The notes: a model not told the origin generated them from the letters alone. 64,000 bases of DNA from Corynebacterium sp. P3-F1 (GCF_030503635.1 NZ_CP129965.1:868001-932000), one strand, 5' to 3'. Shown: positions 29,831-38,646, numbered from the stretch's first letter. Made by a program: numbers and translations.

Positions 29831-30565
29831 ATGCGCACCATCTACCGCGAGCACCTCAACGCATTTTCCAAGGACTTGCAGATCATGAGCGACACGGTGC
29901 GCAGAGTCATGACGTACGCATCCAAGGCGCTTATCGACGCCTCCCTGGACGACGCCGAAGCTGCCCTCACCGAGGCCGACACGCTAAAGGAGATCCGTGT
30001 CCGCTGCGAGGAACGCAGCATGGCTCTTCTCGCACTCGAGAACCCCGTCGCATCCGACCTGCGGCAAGTGTTCACGTCCATCTACATCGTGGAGGACTTC
30101 AACCGCATGGGTGCCCTTGCCCGCCACATTGCCGGCATCGCGCGGCTGCGGCACCCCGACTACGTCTACGACGAGACCATGCGTCCGACTGTCGTGGAGC
30201 TCGCCCGCCTCGTGGACACCATGAGCGACCTCATCCACGATCAGCTCATCAGCCCCGACGTGGACGGGGCGCTGGAAATGAGCAAATTCGACGACGAGCT
30301 CGATGCCCTCAATGAGCACCTGCTTAGTTCCGTCACCGCGCGCTCCTGGGAAGGATCGAACCGCGTCGCCGTCGACCTCGCCCTCGTCGGCCGCTACTAC
30401 GAACGCTATGCCGACCACTGCGTGAACGTGGCTGCCCGCATCGTCTTCCTCGTCACAGGCCTCACGCCCGAGCGCTACGTGAGCAGGAAAGACGCGGAAG
30501 GGCACGACGTGGAAATGGATGAGCGATTCCGCGAACTCGAGCGCTACTTCAGCCAGGGCAACTAG
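29831..30565 (+). CDS. phoU: Phosphate transport regulator PhoU
   Basis: Peripheral protein of 244 residues that links the Pst transporter to the phosphate-sensing kinase and damps uptake. It is built of two PhoU three-helix repeats (about 10-100 and 115-210). The metal-contacting Glu/Asp residues are seen in EDFNRMGALARHIAGIA and VGRYYERYADHCVNVA. It is the second gene after dusB and converges on pstB, with a hairpin between. A partner for PstB and the PhoS-like kinase in this window is expected from the family, not shown here. Confidence 0.94.
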   Translation: MRTIYREHLNAFSKDLQIMSDTVRRVMTYASKALIDASLDDAEAALTEADTLKEIRVRCEERSMALLALENPVASDLRQVFTSIYIVEDFNRMGALARHIAGIARLRHPDYVYDETMRPTVVELARLVDTMSDLIHDQLISPDVDGALEMSKFDDELDALNEHLLSSVTARSWEGSNRVAVDLALVGRYYERYADHCVNVAARIVFLVTGLTPERYVSRKDAEGHDVEMDERFRELERYFSQGN

Positions 30566-30606
30566 AAGCACCACCCGCCGAGATCGGCGCGCCCCGTCTC
30601 TGGAAA

Positions 30607-30656
30607 GCAGCAGCCCCCGCTGGAAACCGTGTGGTTTCTAGCGGGGGCTGCGCTGC
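30607..30656. terminator. Bidirectional hairpin between phoU and pstB
   Basis: Long inverted repeat centred on GTGT: GCCCCCGCTGGAAACC pairs with GGTTTCTAGCGGGGGC with one mismatch. No T-run on either side, but the position between convergent genes supports a terminator role. Confidence 0.65.
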
Positions 30657-30665
30657 GGGGACGCT

Positions 30666-31442
30666 TTAACCGAAGCGGCCGGCGATGTAGTCCTCGGTCT
30701 CCTTACTCTCAGGATTCTCGAAGATGGTGTTGGTGTCGTTGAACTCCACGAGGTGGCCCGGCTTACCGGTCGCCTCAAGGGAGAAGAACGCGGTCTTGTC
30801 GGACACACGAGCAGCCTGCTGCATGTTGTGGGTCACGATAACGATGGTGTAGTCATCCTTCAGCTCGTGGATGAGGTCCTCCACAGCGAGGGTAGAGATC
30901 GGGTCCAGAGCGGAACACGGCTCGTCCATGAGCAGAACCTCAGGCTGGACTGCGATCGCACGGGCGATGCACAGACGCTGCTGCTGACCACCGGAAAGGC
31001 CGCCGCCCGGCTTGTCCAAACGATCCTTGACCTCGTCCCAGAGGTTCGCGCCGCGCAGGGAACGCTCAGCAATTTCCTTGAGCTTGGCCTTGTTCTTCTC
31101 GCCGGATAGCTTCAGGCCGGCGACGACGTTGTCCTCGATGGACATGGTCGGGAACGGGTTCGCCTTCTGGAACACCATGCCGATGGTGTTGCGGACAGCC
31201 ACCGGGTCGACGTTCTTGGCGTAGATGTCGTGGCCGTCGAGAAGCACTTCGCCGTCGACGGACGCGTTCGGGATGACCTCGTGCATGCGGTTCAGGGTGC
31301 GCAGCACGGTGGACTTACCGCAGCCGGACGGGCCGATGAACGCGGTCACGGCCTGTGCGGGAATATCCATGTTGACACTCTGCACGGCGTGGAAGTCGCC
31401 GTAGTAAATGTCGAGGTCGTTCAACTGGAGCTTGATAGACAT
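30666..31442 (-). CDS. pstB: Phosphate ABC transporter ATPase
   Basis: ATP-hydrolysing subunit (258 residues) of the high-affinity phosphate importer. Walker [10 protein letters not shown] at 37-45, signature [14 protein letters not shown], Walker [14 protein letters not shown], and an H-loop in [12 protein letters not shown]. Last gene of pstSCAB; it starts 37 bases after pstA. It converges on phoU. Confidence 0.96.
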   Translation of the reverse strand: MSIKLQLNDLDIYYGDFHAVQSVNMDIPAQAVTAFIGPSGCGKSTVLRTLNRMHEVIPNASVDGEVLLDGHDIYAKNVDPVAVRNTIGMVFQKANPFPTMSIEDNVVAGLKLSGEKNKAKLKEIAERSLRGANLWDEVKDRLDKPGGGLSGGQQQRLCIARAIAVQPEVLLMDEPCSALDPISTLAVEDLIHELKDDYTIVIVTHNMQQAARVSDKTAFFSLEATGKPGHLVEFNDTNTIFENPESKETEDYIAGRFG

Positions 31443-31479
31443 TGTTCTCTCCTAGAGGGGAATGAAAGGGCGAGGCGAC

Positions 31480-32487
31480 TTACTTCTTGACCGAGAACTT
31501 CGACGCGATGAAACGGGCCAGAAGGTTCAGGACAACGACGAGGATGACCAGGGTGAGGGCTGCACCCCACAGGCGGTTGAGGACCGGCTCGGCGGAACCG
31601 GACTTCCACATGTCGAGCATGAACAGCGGCAGCGAGGACTGCGGCTGGTCGAACAGGCCGAACCAGTTGGTCATCGGCGTGGAGCCGACGAGGATCAGCA
31701 CCGGAGCGGACTCACCCATGACACGGGCGATGGCCAGCATGATACCGGTGACAATGCCGGACAGGGCGGTCGGAAGCACGATGCGCGCAATGGTCTTCCA
31801 CTTCGGCACACCAAGGGCGTACGACGCCTCGCGCAAGTCCATGGGGACGACGCGGAGCATCTCTTCAGTGTTACGGACAACTACCGGAACCATGAGCAGG
31901 ATCAAGGAGAGCGACACGGCGAAACCGGAACGCTGCTGACCCAAAATGGTGATCCACAGTGCGTAGATGAACAGGGCGGAAACGATCGACGGGACACCGG
32001 AGAGGATGTCCACCATGAAGGTGGTCAGCTTGCCCAGCTTGTTGCCGTTGGAGTACTCCACCAGGTAGATAGCGGTGAAGATACCGATCGGAATGGAGAA
32101 CAGGGACGCGATCAGGGTCTGCATGATCGTACCGGCGATCGCGTGGAGGGCGCCGCCGCCTTCAGCGCGGTTGCGGACACCTACCATGTCTTCAGTCCAC
32201 CACTCCGGGGTGATGATGGCGTGGTAGCCGCGGGACACGAGGGTGAACAGCAGCCACAGCAGCGGGATGAGCGCGAGGATCATCGCCAACCACATGAGGC
32301 CGCCCATCAGGGAGTTGGTGGTCTTGCGACCCGAGGAAATGTCGGTGAACGGGTTGCCACTTACCGGCTTCGCTTTCGCACGGGTGGCTGTCGCGGCCGC
32401 AGCACCAGAGTTGGCTGGGACGGTCTCCGACACTTGGGCGTCCTTCTTGGACTCGCCAGCGTTGTTACCGGGGTATGCAGTGCTCAT
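31480..32487 (-). CDS. pstA: Phosphate ABC transporter permease PstA
   Basis: Membrane subunit of the phosphate importer, 335 residues. A hydrophilic Ala/Ser/Thr-rich N-terminus of about 60 residues precedes six predicted helices. The EAA-type cytoplasmic loop that contacts PstB is EASYALGVPKWKTIARIVLPTALSG, around residues 215-240. The ATG at 32487 is chosen since AGTAGGTG precedes it; a GTG directly after the pstC stop would add three residues. Operon position 3. Confidence 0.94.
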   Translation of the reverse strand: MSTAYPGNNAGESKKDAQVSETVPANSGAAAATATRAKAKPVSGNPFTDISSGRKTTNSLMGGLMWLAMILALIPLLWLLFTLVSRGYHAIITPEWWTEDMVGVRNRAEGGGALHAIAGTIMQTLIASLFSIPIGIFTAIYLVEYSNGNKLGKLTTFMVDILSGVPSIVSALFIYALWITILGQQRSGFAVSLSLILLMVPVVVRNTEEMLRVVPMDLREASYALGVPKWKTIARIVLPTALSGIVTGIMLAIARVMGESAPVLILVGSTPMTNWFGLFDQPQSSLPLFMLDMWKSGSAEPVLNRLWGAALTLVILVVVLNLLARFIASKFSVKK

Positions 32488-32496
32488 GTCATACAC

Positions 32497-33585
32497 CTAC
32501 TTCTTGTTGACAATCGCGCGGGCGATCGAGTTGACGATGAAGGTCAGCAGGAACAGGACCAGACCCGCCGCGATGTAGGCACCGGCGGACGTCGGGTTGT
32601 TGAACTCTGCCGAGGCGTTTGCGATGGCGGTAGCGAACGTCGAACCGCCGTCGAAAAGCGAGCCACGGAACTCGGGGCCCGGGGAGACAACCATGTAGAG
32701 CGCCATGGTCTCACCCAGTGCGCGGCCGAGCCCGAGCATGGAACCGGCGATGAAGCCGGAGAGGCCGAACGGCAGGACGGTCATGCGGATGACCTCCCAA
32801 CGGGTCGCACCGAGGGCGAGAGCGGATTCGATCTGTCCCGGAGGGGTCTGCACAAAGATCTCACGCGCTGTTGCGGCGATGACCGGCAGAATCATCACTG
32901 CCAGGACGATGCCACCGGTGAGCATGTTACGGCCGGTGTCGAACGACGGGGAGTTCGCGTACTGCTTGAACAGGAAGAAATCGCCGCCCCAGGAGTGGAT
33001 CCATTCGTAGAAACCGGAGAGTTTCGGACCGAGAACCTGTGCACCCCAGAGACCGTAAACGATCGACGGGACTGCGGCGAGCATGTCCACGAGCGTTCCC
33101 AGCGGGCGGACCAGCTGCTTCGGCGCGTAGTTGGACAAGAAAATTGCGATGCCGAGGGCGACCGGCATAGCGATGATGAGAGCGATCAGCGAGACCGTGA
33201 TCGTGGTGAAGAACAGGTTCGGGATACCGAACTGCATGTTCTCCAGGTTGGCGGTCTGCCACTGGCCGCCGTAAGTGAGGAAGTTCTCCTTGTTCAGGCG
33301 CAGCGGATCGAAGGCCTGGATGAGGAGGAAGAGGCCCACCGCAATAATGATCACGGTGATCAGCGCGGCGGAAATGGTGGACAGTGCTTCGAAGATGCGG
33401 TCGCCCGGACGCTTCACGCCTGCCCCGGAGGACGCGTTGCCAGCGACGGGTGTGTTGGATGCAGCGGGATCTTGGCCCTTCTCACGCGGAGTAGCCTGCG
33501 AAGAGGCAACGACGGGATCTTCGCGGGTGGCGGGGCCAGCACCGCGATCGTCGTGCTCAGTTGCCGGCAATTCGTTGTCAGCCAT
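32497..33585 (-). CDS. pstC: Phosphate ABC transporter permease PstC
   Basis: Second membrane subunit, 362 residues. A disordered Ala/Pro/Asp/Glu-rich N-terminus (about 60 residues) precedes six helices. The coupling loop is ESALALGATRWEVIRMTVLPFGLSG. AAAGGAATCGTC lies before the ATG. It is separated from pstS by 210 bases with two stem-loops, so PstS can be made in excess over the permease. Confidence 0.95.
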   Translation of the reverse strand: MADNELPATEHDDRGAGPATREDPVVASSQATPREKGQDPAASNTPVAGNASSGAGVKRPGDRIFEALSTISAALITVIIIAVGLFLLIQAFDPLRLNKENFLTYGGQWQTANLENMQFGIPNLFFTTITVSLIALIIAMPVALGIAIFLSNYAPKQLVRPLGTLVDMLAAVPSIVYGLWGAQVLGPKLSGFYEWIHSWGGDFFLFKQYANSPSFDTGRNMLTGGIVLAVMILPVIAATAREIFVQTPPGQIESALALGATRWEVIRMTVLPFGLSGFIAGSMLGLGRALGETMALYMVVSPGPEFRGSLFDGGSTFATAIANASAEFNNPTSAGAYIAAGLVLFLLTFIVNSIARAIVNKK

Positions 33586-33719
33586 AGTGACGATTCCTTT
33601 GGTTTGTGAACTTCAGTGTGCGTGAGCAGAGGGTTCAAGAGCCGCTCACGCAGATTCCAGGCGTTCGTCCGACCGTGACCTGCCGGAGACGGTTTACGAA
33701 CCGCCCATCACGTAGACAA

Positions 33720-33747
33720 GCCCCCGGCTCACAGAGGTGGCGGGGGC
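33720..33747 (-). promoter_or_regulatory. Stem-loop downstream of pstS, distal
   Basis: GCCCCCG/CGGGGGC stem in the pstS-pstC gap. With no T-run it is more likely a partial terminator or RNA-stability element than a full stop. Confidence 0.5.
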
Positions 33748-33754
33748 AAGTCGT

Positions 33755-33780
33755 GCTTTCAGACTGTGAGGACTGAAAGC
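33755..33780 (-). promoter_or_regulatory. Stem-loop downstream of pstS, proximal
   Basis: GCTTTCAG/CTGAAAGC, an 8-bp stem with a 10-base loop, 16 bases after the pstS stop. Together with the next stem-loop it probably sets the PstS to PstCAB ratio. Confidence 0.5.
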
Positions 33781-33795
33781 GGGAGCGAAACTGTC

Positions 33796-34914
33796 TTAGC
33801 TGATCGCGTCGACAGAGGTCTTCAGACGCTCAGCGAAGGTGCCGGAAACCGGGATGAAGCCAGCGTCAGCGAGCTCCTCGTCCTGGGACTCGAGGACGAC
33901 GGTCAGGAAGTCCTTGACCATGTTCTTGGTCTCCTCGTCGTAGCCCTTGGAGCAGACGATCTCGTAGGTGGTCAGGACCAGCGGGTATGCGCCCTCGTTC
34001 TTGGAAGCGAACAGAGCCTTGGAATCGACGACGAGGTCGTTGCCCTCGCCCTTGAACTCGGCGTTCTCCAGAGCCTTGTTGACGGACTCGTCGGAGAGCT
34101 CGACTGGGCCAGCACCGAAGTCGATGTTTGCGGTGCCGAGGTCGAGGTCGCGAGCGTAGCCAGCCTCGACGTAGGTGATAGCACCCTCGGTAGCATTGAC
34201 CTGCTCAGCAACAGCGGTGGAGCCGTTAGCGCCAGCGCCGACACCCTGCGGGAAGGCCTTGCCCTCGCCGGTCCACTTGCCATCGGAAGCAGAAGCCAGG
34301 AACTTCTGGAAGTTGTCGGAGGTGCCGGACTCGTCGGAGCGGTAGATCACGGAGATGTTGGTGTCCGGGAGGTTCGCACCGTCGTTGTTTTCGGCGATCT
34401 TCGGGTCGTTCCACTTGGTGATGGTGCCGTCGAAGATCTCGACGATGTTGTCAACGGTCAGGTTGAGCTCGTCGACGTCCTTCAGGTTGTACGCAACTGC
34501 GACCGGGCCGATGACCATCGGCAGGTGCCATGCGTCGTTGCCGCCGCAACGCTGCTTTGCAGCCTCAACCTCGCCCTTGTCTTCCTTCAGGGCGGAGTCG
34601 GAGCCAGCGAAGGTGGCCTGGTTACCGATGAAGTTCTTGATGCCGGAGCCGGAACCGGTGGCGTTGTACGCGAGGTTCGCACCCGGAACTTCCTCAGCGT
34701 AACGTGCACTGAAGTAGTCCATGGCGTTCGCCTGGGAAGTAGCACCCTCAGCGACGAGCTGGCCGGTCTGGCCGGACAGACCCTCGATGGAACCCTTGCT
34801 GTCGTTGCTGTTCTCGGTGTTGGTTTCGTTGGAGTCACCGCATGCAACGAGGGTGACGGAAGTCAGTGCAGCAACACCTGCGATTGCTGCAGAGCGCTTG
34901 ATGTTACGGATCAC
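33796..34914 (-). CDS. pstS: Phosphate-binding lipoprotein PstS
   Basis: Extracytoplasmic substrate-binding protein of 372 residues that delivers phosphate to PstCAB. The signal peptide with lipobox LVAC puts the lipidated Cys at residue 25, followed by an Asn/Ser/Thr/Glu-rich tether. Phosphate-binding segments are EGATSQANAM, ATGSGSGIKNF, FAGSDSAL and SDESGTSDNFQKFL. The GTG at 34914 has AAAGGTATCC upstream and starts a normal signal peptide; a frame back to 35016 is rejected. First gene of pstSCAB. GTTAAC repeats upstream are candidate Pho boxes. Confidence 0.95.
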   Translation of the reverse strand: MIRNIKRSAAIAGVAALTSVTLVACGDSNETNTENSNDSKGSIEGLSGQTGQLVAEGATSQANAMDYFSARYAEEVPGANLAYNATGSGSGIKNFIGNQATFAGSDSALKEDKGEVEAAKQRCGGNDAWHLPMVIGPVAVAYNLKDVDELNLTVDNIVEIFDGTITKWNDPKIAENNDGANLPDTNISVIYRSDESGTSDNFQKFLASASDGKWTGEGKAFPQGVGAGANGSTAVAEQVNATEGAITYVEAGYARDLDLGTANIDFGAGPVELSDESVNKALENAEFKGEGNDLVVDSKALFASKNEGAYPLVLTTYEIVCSKGYDEETKNMVKDFLTVVLESQDEELADAGFIPVSGTFAERLKTSVDAIS

Positions 34915-35040
34915 GAGGATACCTTTCCGGTGCGAATTCAGATTTCTTCTGAGCATCGGTCTCAGGCCACCGGGAAACGCCATAACGGCGCACCAGTGCC
35001 GTGCCTGAGTGCTCACATCTGTGCAAGCTACGTGCCCAGT

Positions 35041-35080
35041 GTTAACCCCGAGGCCCCTAAACGGTTAACAAAGAGTTAAC
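35041..35080 (-). promoter_or_regulatory. Candidate Pho box: three GTTAAC repeats
   Basis: GTTAAC at 35041-35046, 35064-35069 and 35075-35080. The last two are 11 bases apart and the first 23 bases away, about one and two helical turns, as for direct-repeat sites of PhoB/PhoP-type regulators. A possible -10 (TAGCTT, minus strand, 35025-35030) lies downstream. A PhoR-like response regulator is encoded at 60961-61683. Confidence 0.5.
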
Positions 35081-35151
35081 TTTGGGAACTCCTGTGAATT
35101 AGTGGTGCGCTTTATGACCCATTTGGTGCCGGAGGATCTTTTATTCCTCCC

Positions 35152-36147
35152 TCATTCCTCAGCACCGGCGCCGCTTCGCGAGTACACCACGTGACGCTCC
35201 ACGACAGCGAAGCCCATTTGCTCGTACCGCCGGACCGCTGGGCCGTTGTCGGCTTCAACGTACAAGATCACCCGGCGAGAGCCGCCTGCGACGAGGTGCT
35301 CTAGCCCTGCGCGCATCAGCGGGTCACCGAGGCCCCGGCCACGGAAATCGGAGGCGAGGCCGACAACGTAGACCTCTCCCAGATCGGCGGAGTGGCGCTT
35401 GGTCCAGTGGAAGCCAGCGAGCACAGGCAGCTCAGAATCCGTTTTCTCGGCGACAGAGCGGTCATGGTCGGACTCTCCTGAATGGGCAATAACCCAGAGC
35501 AGCCGCACGCCGTCCGGGTCGAACCACTCCGTGTCCATGGCATCGTGCAACGCATGCATCGTCCACCCACCCTGCTCTGGGTGCCATGAGAACGCGTCGT
35601 TGTTGACATCCAGCCAGGCACGCTCGACGGCATCGTGGCCCCACCGAGCCACCGAGTCGGGGTAGCTCAGTTCGATGAACCCCTCGTCGAGCGATTCAGC
35701 TGCGGAGCGGGCACCGCCGACCTCCTGCAAAACTGGCCCATCCAGCGCCATGACGAGCAATTCGCGGGTCGGAGTCAACGACAGGCGTGAAGCGAGCGCC
35801 CGCGCCGCGGGGAGATCGCCGTGCGCCCACAGCCCTGAGTCGGGGCGAGCGTTCAGCACCGTTTCCGCCATCTCTTTGCCGTGCCCGTTTCCGCGTGCGG
35901 AAGGGTCCACAACTAATTCAGCGGACCCGTCGGGGGCGTAAGCGGCGAGGGCGCGGGGGGTGCCGTCGGTAAGCAATGCCCAATGAACATGGGTAGATGT
36001 GCGACCGAGCTCCTTGCGGAAGCCCTCGGAGAACGCCTCCACCCCATCGGTTTCGTGCGCGCGATCGAGCAGCTCTCGCACCTCGCTGAGCAGCGCAGAT
36101 TCGGCTGATAGATCGACGCGTTGCACTCCGGACAAACCCTGTGTCAT
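35152..36147 (-). CDS. mshD: Mycothiol synthase
   Basis: Acetylates Cys-GlcN-Ins, the last step of mycothiol synthesis. The 331-residue protein holds two GNAT domains. The second is complete, with VVGLASDFRGRGLGDPLMRAGLEHL as the acetyl-CoA site and a C-terminal YVEADNGPAVRRYEQMGF. The first domain (about 1-140) has ELVVDPSARGNGHGKEMAE. TAGCCT six bases before the ATG suggests a leaderless message. It is divergent from the DUF2993 gene with only 22 bases between. The gene is a strong actinobacterial marker. Confidence 0.95.
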   Translation of the reverse strand: MTQGLSGVQRVDLSAESALLSEVRELLDRAHETDGVEAFSEGFRKELGRTSTHVHWALLTDGTPRALAAYAPDGSAELVVDPSARGNGHGKEMAETVLNARPDSGLWAHGDLPAARALASRLSLTPTRELLVMALDGPVLQEVGGARSAAESLDEGFIELSYPDSVARWGHDAVERAWLDVNNDAFSWHPEQGGWTMHALHDAMDTEWFDPDGVRLLWVIAHSGESDHDRSVAEKTDSELPVLAGFHWTKRHSADLGEVYVVGLASDFRGRGLGDPLMRAGLEHLVAGGSRRVILYVEADNGPAVRRYEQMGFAVVERHVVYSRSGAGAEE

Positions 36148-36169
36148 GCCCCCAGGCTACGGTAAAAGC
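36148..36169. promoter_or_regulatory. Bidirectional promoter, mshD / DUF2993 gene
   Basis: Minus-strand -10 TAGCCT (36154-36159) and plus-strand -10 TACGGT (36158-36163) share TA at 36158-36159. Each lies six bases from its start codon. No ribosome-binding site fits in either direction. Confidence 0.65.
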
Positions 36170-36922
36170 ATGAAAGCGAAGGGGTTAACGGCCGCAGCGG
36201 GCGTGCTCGCAGGAATTGTCGCTGTGGCGTTCGGCGCGGATGCTGCCGTTGCCGCGCGTGTGGAACGCACCCTCGCCGCCCACGCGCGGGAAGCGGACGG
36301 ACTGCCCGCGGACCCGGACACGTACGTCGGCGGTTTCCCTTTTGCCCAGGTCGCGTTCTCCGGCAAGGTGACGCGCGTGAGCTTCCAGGCACTTGACGTG
36401 GATGTGGAGGGCGTGGGCATAGCCAACTCGCGCACAGATATATATGACATCGTCGTGGACGCGAAGAAGGCGGTCGGCGCGGATTTCATAGGCAGCGAGG
36501 CCAAGCGGGTCGAGCACACGCTCTCTCTCGACGGCGTGGCCTTCGGGCAACTGCTCGGTATGACAGACCTGGACATCGCGAACCCGTACGATATTTCGCC
36601 GACCGGCGGCACCGCCAGCGAAGCACAGCTCACCGGCACCGTCCCCGGCACGGACGAGAAAACGTCGGCAGTGGTCGCCCTCCGCCTCGACGGCGCCACA
36701 TTCCGCATGGAACCGGTCCAGCTTATCGACGTCCCATCTGATCTCATCCCCGCCGTCACCTCCGCTTATACGCTGGAGCTGGACACCCGGAACATCCCCA
36801 TCGGCGCGCAGGCCGACAAAGTCGAAGTGGCAGGCGGCTCCATCCGTTTCTCTGCGCAGCAGCACGCGGTGACCCTGACACCCGAGCTGCTCTCCCCCAT
36901 CGCTGCTCCCGCCAATGCGTGA
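36170..36922 (+). CDS. DUF2993 (LmeA-like) secreted protein
   Basis: 250-residue protein with an N-terminal signal or anchor segment (about 5-27, AAAGVLAGIVAVAFGADAAVA) and a beta-rich body typical of DUF2993, whose mycobacterial member LmeA supports lipomannan elongation. Here the fold is recognisable from VGGFPFAQVAFSGKVTRVSF and the repeated strand pattern. The ATG at 36170 follows TACGGT by six bases. The next gene starts 15 bases later, so both may be co-transcribed. The function in this organism is inferred from family only. Confidence 0.75.
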   Translation: MKAKGLTAAAGVLAGIVAVAFGADAAVAARVERTLAAHAREADGLPADPDTYVGGFPFAQVAFSGKVTRVSFQALDVDVEGVGIANSRTDIYDIVVDAKKAVGADFIGSEAKRVEHTLSLDGVAFGQLLGMTDLDIANPYDISPTGGTASEAQLTGTVPGTDEKTSAVVALRLDGATFRMEPVQLIDVPSDLIPAVTSAYTLELDTRNIPIGAQADKVEVAGGSIRFSAQQHAVTLTPELLSPIAAPANA

Positions 36923-36937
36923 CTACCCTTGACTGGC

Positions 36938-37660
36938 ATGAGCCAAAACAACGAGAACACTAACGACGCCGAGAACACCGACAATGTCGATAACGTGGCG
37001 ACCGCCAAGCTGAACGGCAATGACGCCGTGAACCTCGCTGCGGAGCAGTCCAAGAACACTGCCCACCGCAACATCCCGGCGCTGGGCTTGGATGATATCC
37101 CGTTGCCGGACGACACAGCCAACCTGCGCCAGGGCCCCAACCTGAACGATGGCCTCCTGGGGCTACTGCCGCTGGTAGGCGTGTGGCAGGGCACGGGCCA
37201 GGCCGTCGAGCTCCCGGCATCCCCCGACGAGGATCCGGTTGAGTACGCCTTCGGCCAGCAGCTTGTCATCTCCCACGATGGCGAGAATTACCTGAAATTC
37301 GACTCCCGCATGTGGCGCATCGATTCCGATGGAAACTCCACGGGCGCAGACCAGCGCGAGACGGGTTTCTGGCGCATCTCGCTTAAAGATGAGATCGAGG
37401 TGACGCTGACCAACTCGCGGGGCCTCGTGGAAATCCTCTACGGCTCCCCGGTCAACGAGCGCGCCTGGCAGATCACGTCCGCGTCCACGATCGCCACTGA
37501 GACCGGTCCGGCCAACCACGGCCCGGGGAAGCGCATGTACGGCCTGATGCCGAATAACAACCTGGGGTGGGTCGACGAACGCGTGGCTGCCGGCTCCGCC
37601 GGCGACGAGCTCGTCTTCATCCCCCACATGTCCGCGGAATTGAAGCGCATCGCCGGCTAA
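36938..37660 (+). CDS. Nitrobindin-like heme-binding protein (FABP/DUF1794)
   Basis: Ten-strand beta-barrel protein, 240 residues including an Asn-rich disordered N-terminus of about 50. GVWQGTGQ around 84-91 is the family entry motif, and the heme-side NHGPGKRMYGLM follows near 190. M. tuberculosis Rv0813c is of this family and lies in a similar neighbourhood as I recall. Family members bind ferric heme and isomerise peroxynitrite to nitrate. TACCCT eight bases before the ATG suggests leaderless translation, although read-through from the upstream gene is likely too. Confidence 0.85.
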   Translation: MSQNNENTNDAENTDNVDNVATAKLNGNDAVNLAAEQSKNTAHRNIPALGLDDIPLPDDTANLRQGPNLNDGLLGLLPLVGVWQGTGQAVELPASPDEDPVEYAFGQQLVISHDGENYLKFDSRMWRIDSDGNSTGADQRETGFWRISLKDEIEVTLTNSRGLVEILYGSPVNERAWQITSASTIATETGPANHGPGKRMYGLMPNNNLGWVDERVAAGSAGDELVFIPHMSAELKRIAG

Positions 37661-37713
37661 ACCTCGGCTGAAACCCCGCTCAACCGCCGGGCACGAAACG
37701 GCAGCGGCGAGCT

Positions 37714-38613
37714 CTACCGCGCCATCGCCGCGCTAATGAGCTTTCGCAGCTTCGCTTCTTCTTTCTTGCTCGGCGCGGGAAGTTCTTTGCCGTCAATGGC
37801 GGTCACGCGCACCCCGCCGCGAACAGAGCTGACGAGCCACACCTGGTTGGAACTGAGTAAATAGTCGACATCGAAGTTCTTTTCCTTACATCGCCAGCCG
37901 TGCTGCTCGGCCTCAGCGAAGAGGGCGGCCTGCGTCGTGCCGGGCAGGACATCTCCGCCAGTGGTGGGCGTGCGCAGCTTGTCGCCCCTCACAGCGACGA
38001 CGGAGGACGTCGCTCCTTCCAAGACGCGCCCGGTGGCGGGATCGACGTAGATAACATCGTCGAAACCCTTGCTCTTCGCCCAGCGGACAGCCGACATCGA
38101 TGCCGCGTAGTTAAGCGTCTTCGCCCCGACGGTGAGCCACGGGGTCTCGTCGGTGGCCGCAAGCGTGTACCCGCGCGGGGCGGTCATGACCTTCGCACCG
38201 CGCTCACGCAGCTCAATCTGTTCGCGCGGGATCGGGCGGACCGTCACCCATGCGCTGGGCACGCCGGTTGATTCGCGGCCCCGGGTGTACGTCCATTGGC
38301 ATTTCGCCTCCACCTCCTGCGGCTCGCACCCGGACTCGCGCACGAAATCGGCCACGGCCTGCTCCGTCGCGGTGCGCCAGGCCCCAGCGGGAGGTTCCGG
38401 GAGGTCGAGCAGCCGCGCCGAATTGGCGAAGCGCTTCAGATGCGCGTCAATATTGGTCGGGGCACCGGCAGACACCAGAATCGTCTCGAAGCACCCGTCC
38501 CCGCGCGTCACCGCCGCGTCGTCCCAGTACACGTGCGGCAGGTTCGCATTCTGCCGCCGCAGGGAGCCTCCGAACGGCTCAACGAGATAAATGACAGCGT
38601 GATTGGGGCCCAT
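37714..38613 (-). CDS. pabC: Aminodeoxychorismate lyase
   Basis: PLP fold-type IV enzyme (299 residues) that releases 4-aminobenzoate for folate synthesis. The cofactor lysine lies in VGAKTLNYAASM (about residue 162). Other fold-IV landmarks are RGDGCFETI near the start, and TSSVVAVRGD with TPTTGGDVLPGTTQ. An alternative is D-amino acid or branched-chain aminotransferase of the same fold. The neighbouring folate-dependent ygfZ and the actinobacterial gene order favour pabC. CATAAT eight bases upstream of the ATG suggests a leaderless start. Divergent from ygfZ, 33 bases apart. Confidence 0.85.
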   Translation of the reverse strand: MGPNHAVIYLVEPFGGSLRRQNANLPHVYWDDAAVTRGDGCFETILVSAGAPTNIDAHLKRFANSARLLDLPEPPAGAWRTATEQAVADFVRESGCEPQEVEAKCQWTYTRGRESTGVPSAWVTVRPIPREQIELRERGAKVMTAPRGYTLAATDETPWLTVGAKTLNYAASMSAVRWAKSKGFDDVIYVDPATGRVLEGATSSVVAVRGDKLRTPTTGGDVLPGTTQAALFAEAEQHGWRCKEKNFDVDYLLSSNQVWLVSSVRGGVRVTAIDGKELPAPSKKEEAKLRKLISAAMAR

Positions 38614-38646
38614 ACCGGCCCATTATGCCCGCGTAGAATCGGGCCC
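38614..38646. promoter_or_regulatory. Bidirectional promoter, pabC / ygfZ
   Basis: Minus-strand -10 CATAAT (38622-38627) and plus-strand -10 TAGAAT (38634-38639), six bases apart. Spacings of eight and seven bases to the start codons leave no leader. Confidence 0.6.

Noticed and set aside
31462..33609. 715-codon open frame on the plus strand across pstA and pstC
   Set aside because: It is antisense to two well-recognised permeases and is rich in His, Arg, Asp and Gly, as expected for the reverse of a high-G+C gene.
38296..38646. Longer ygfZ frame starting over pabC
   Set aside because: The extension is antisense to pabC, and the leaderless promoter points to 38647.
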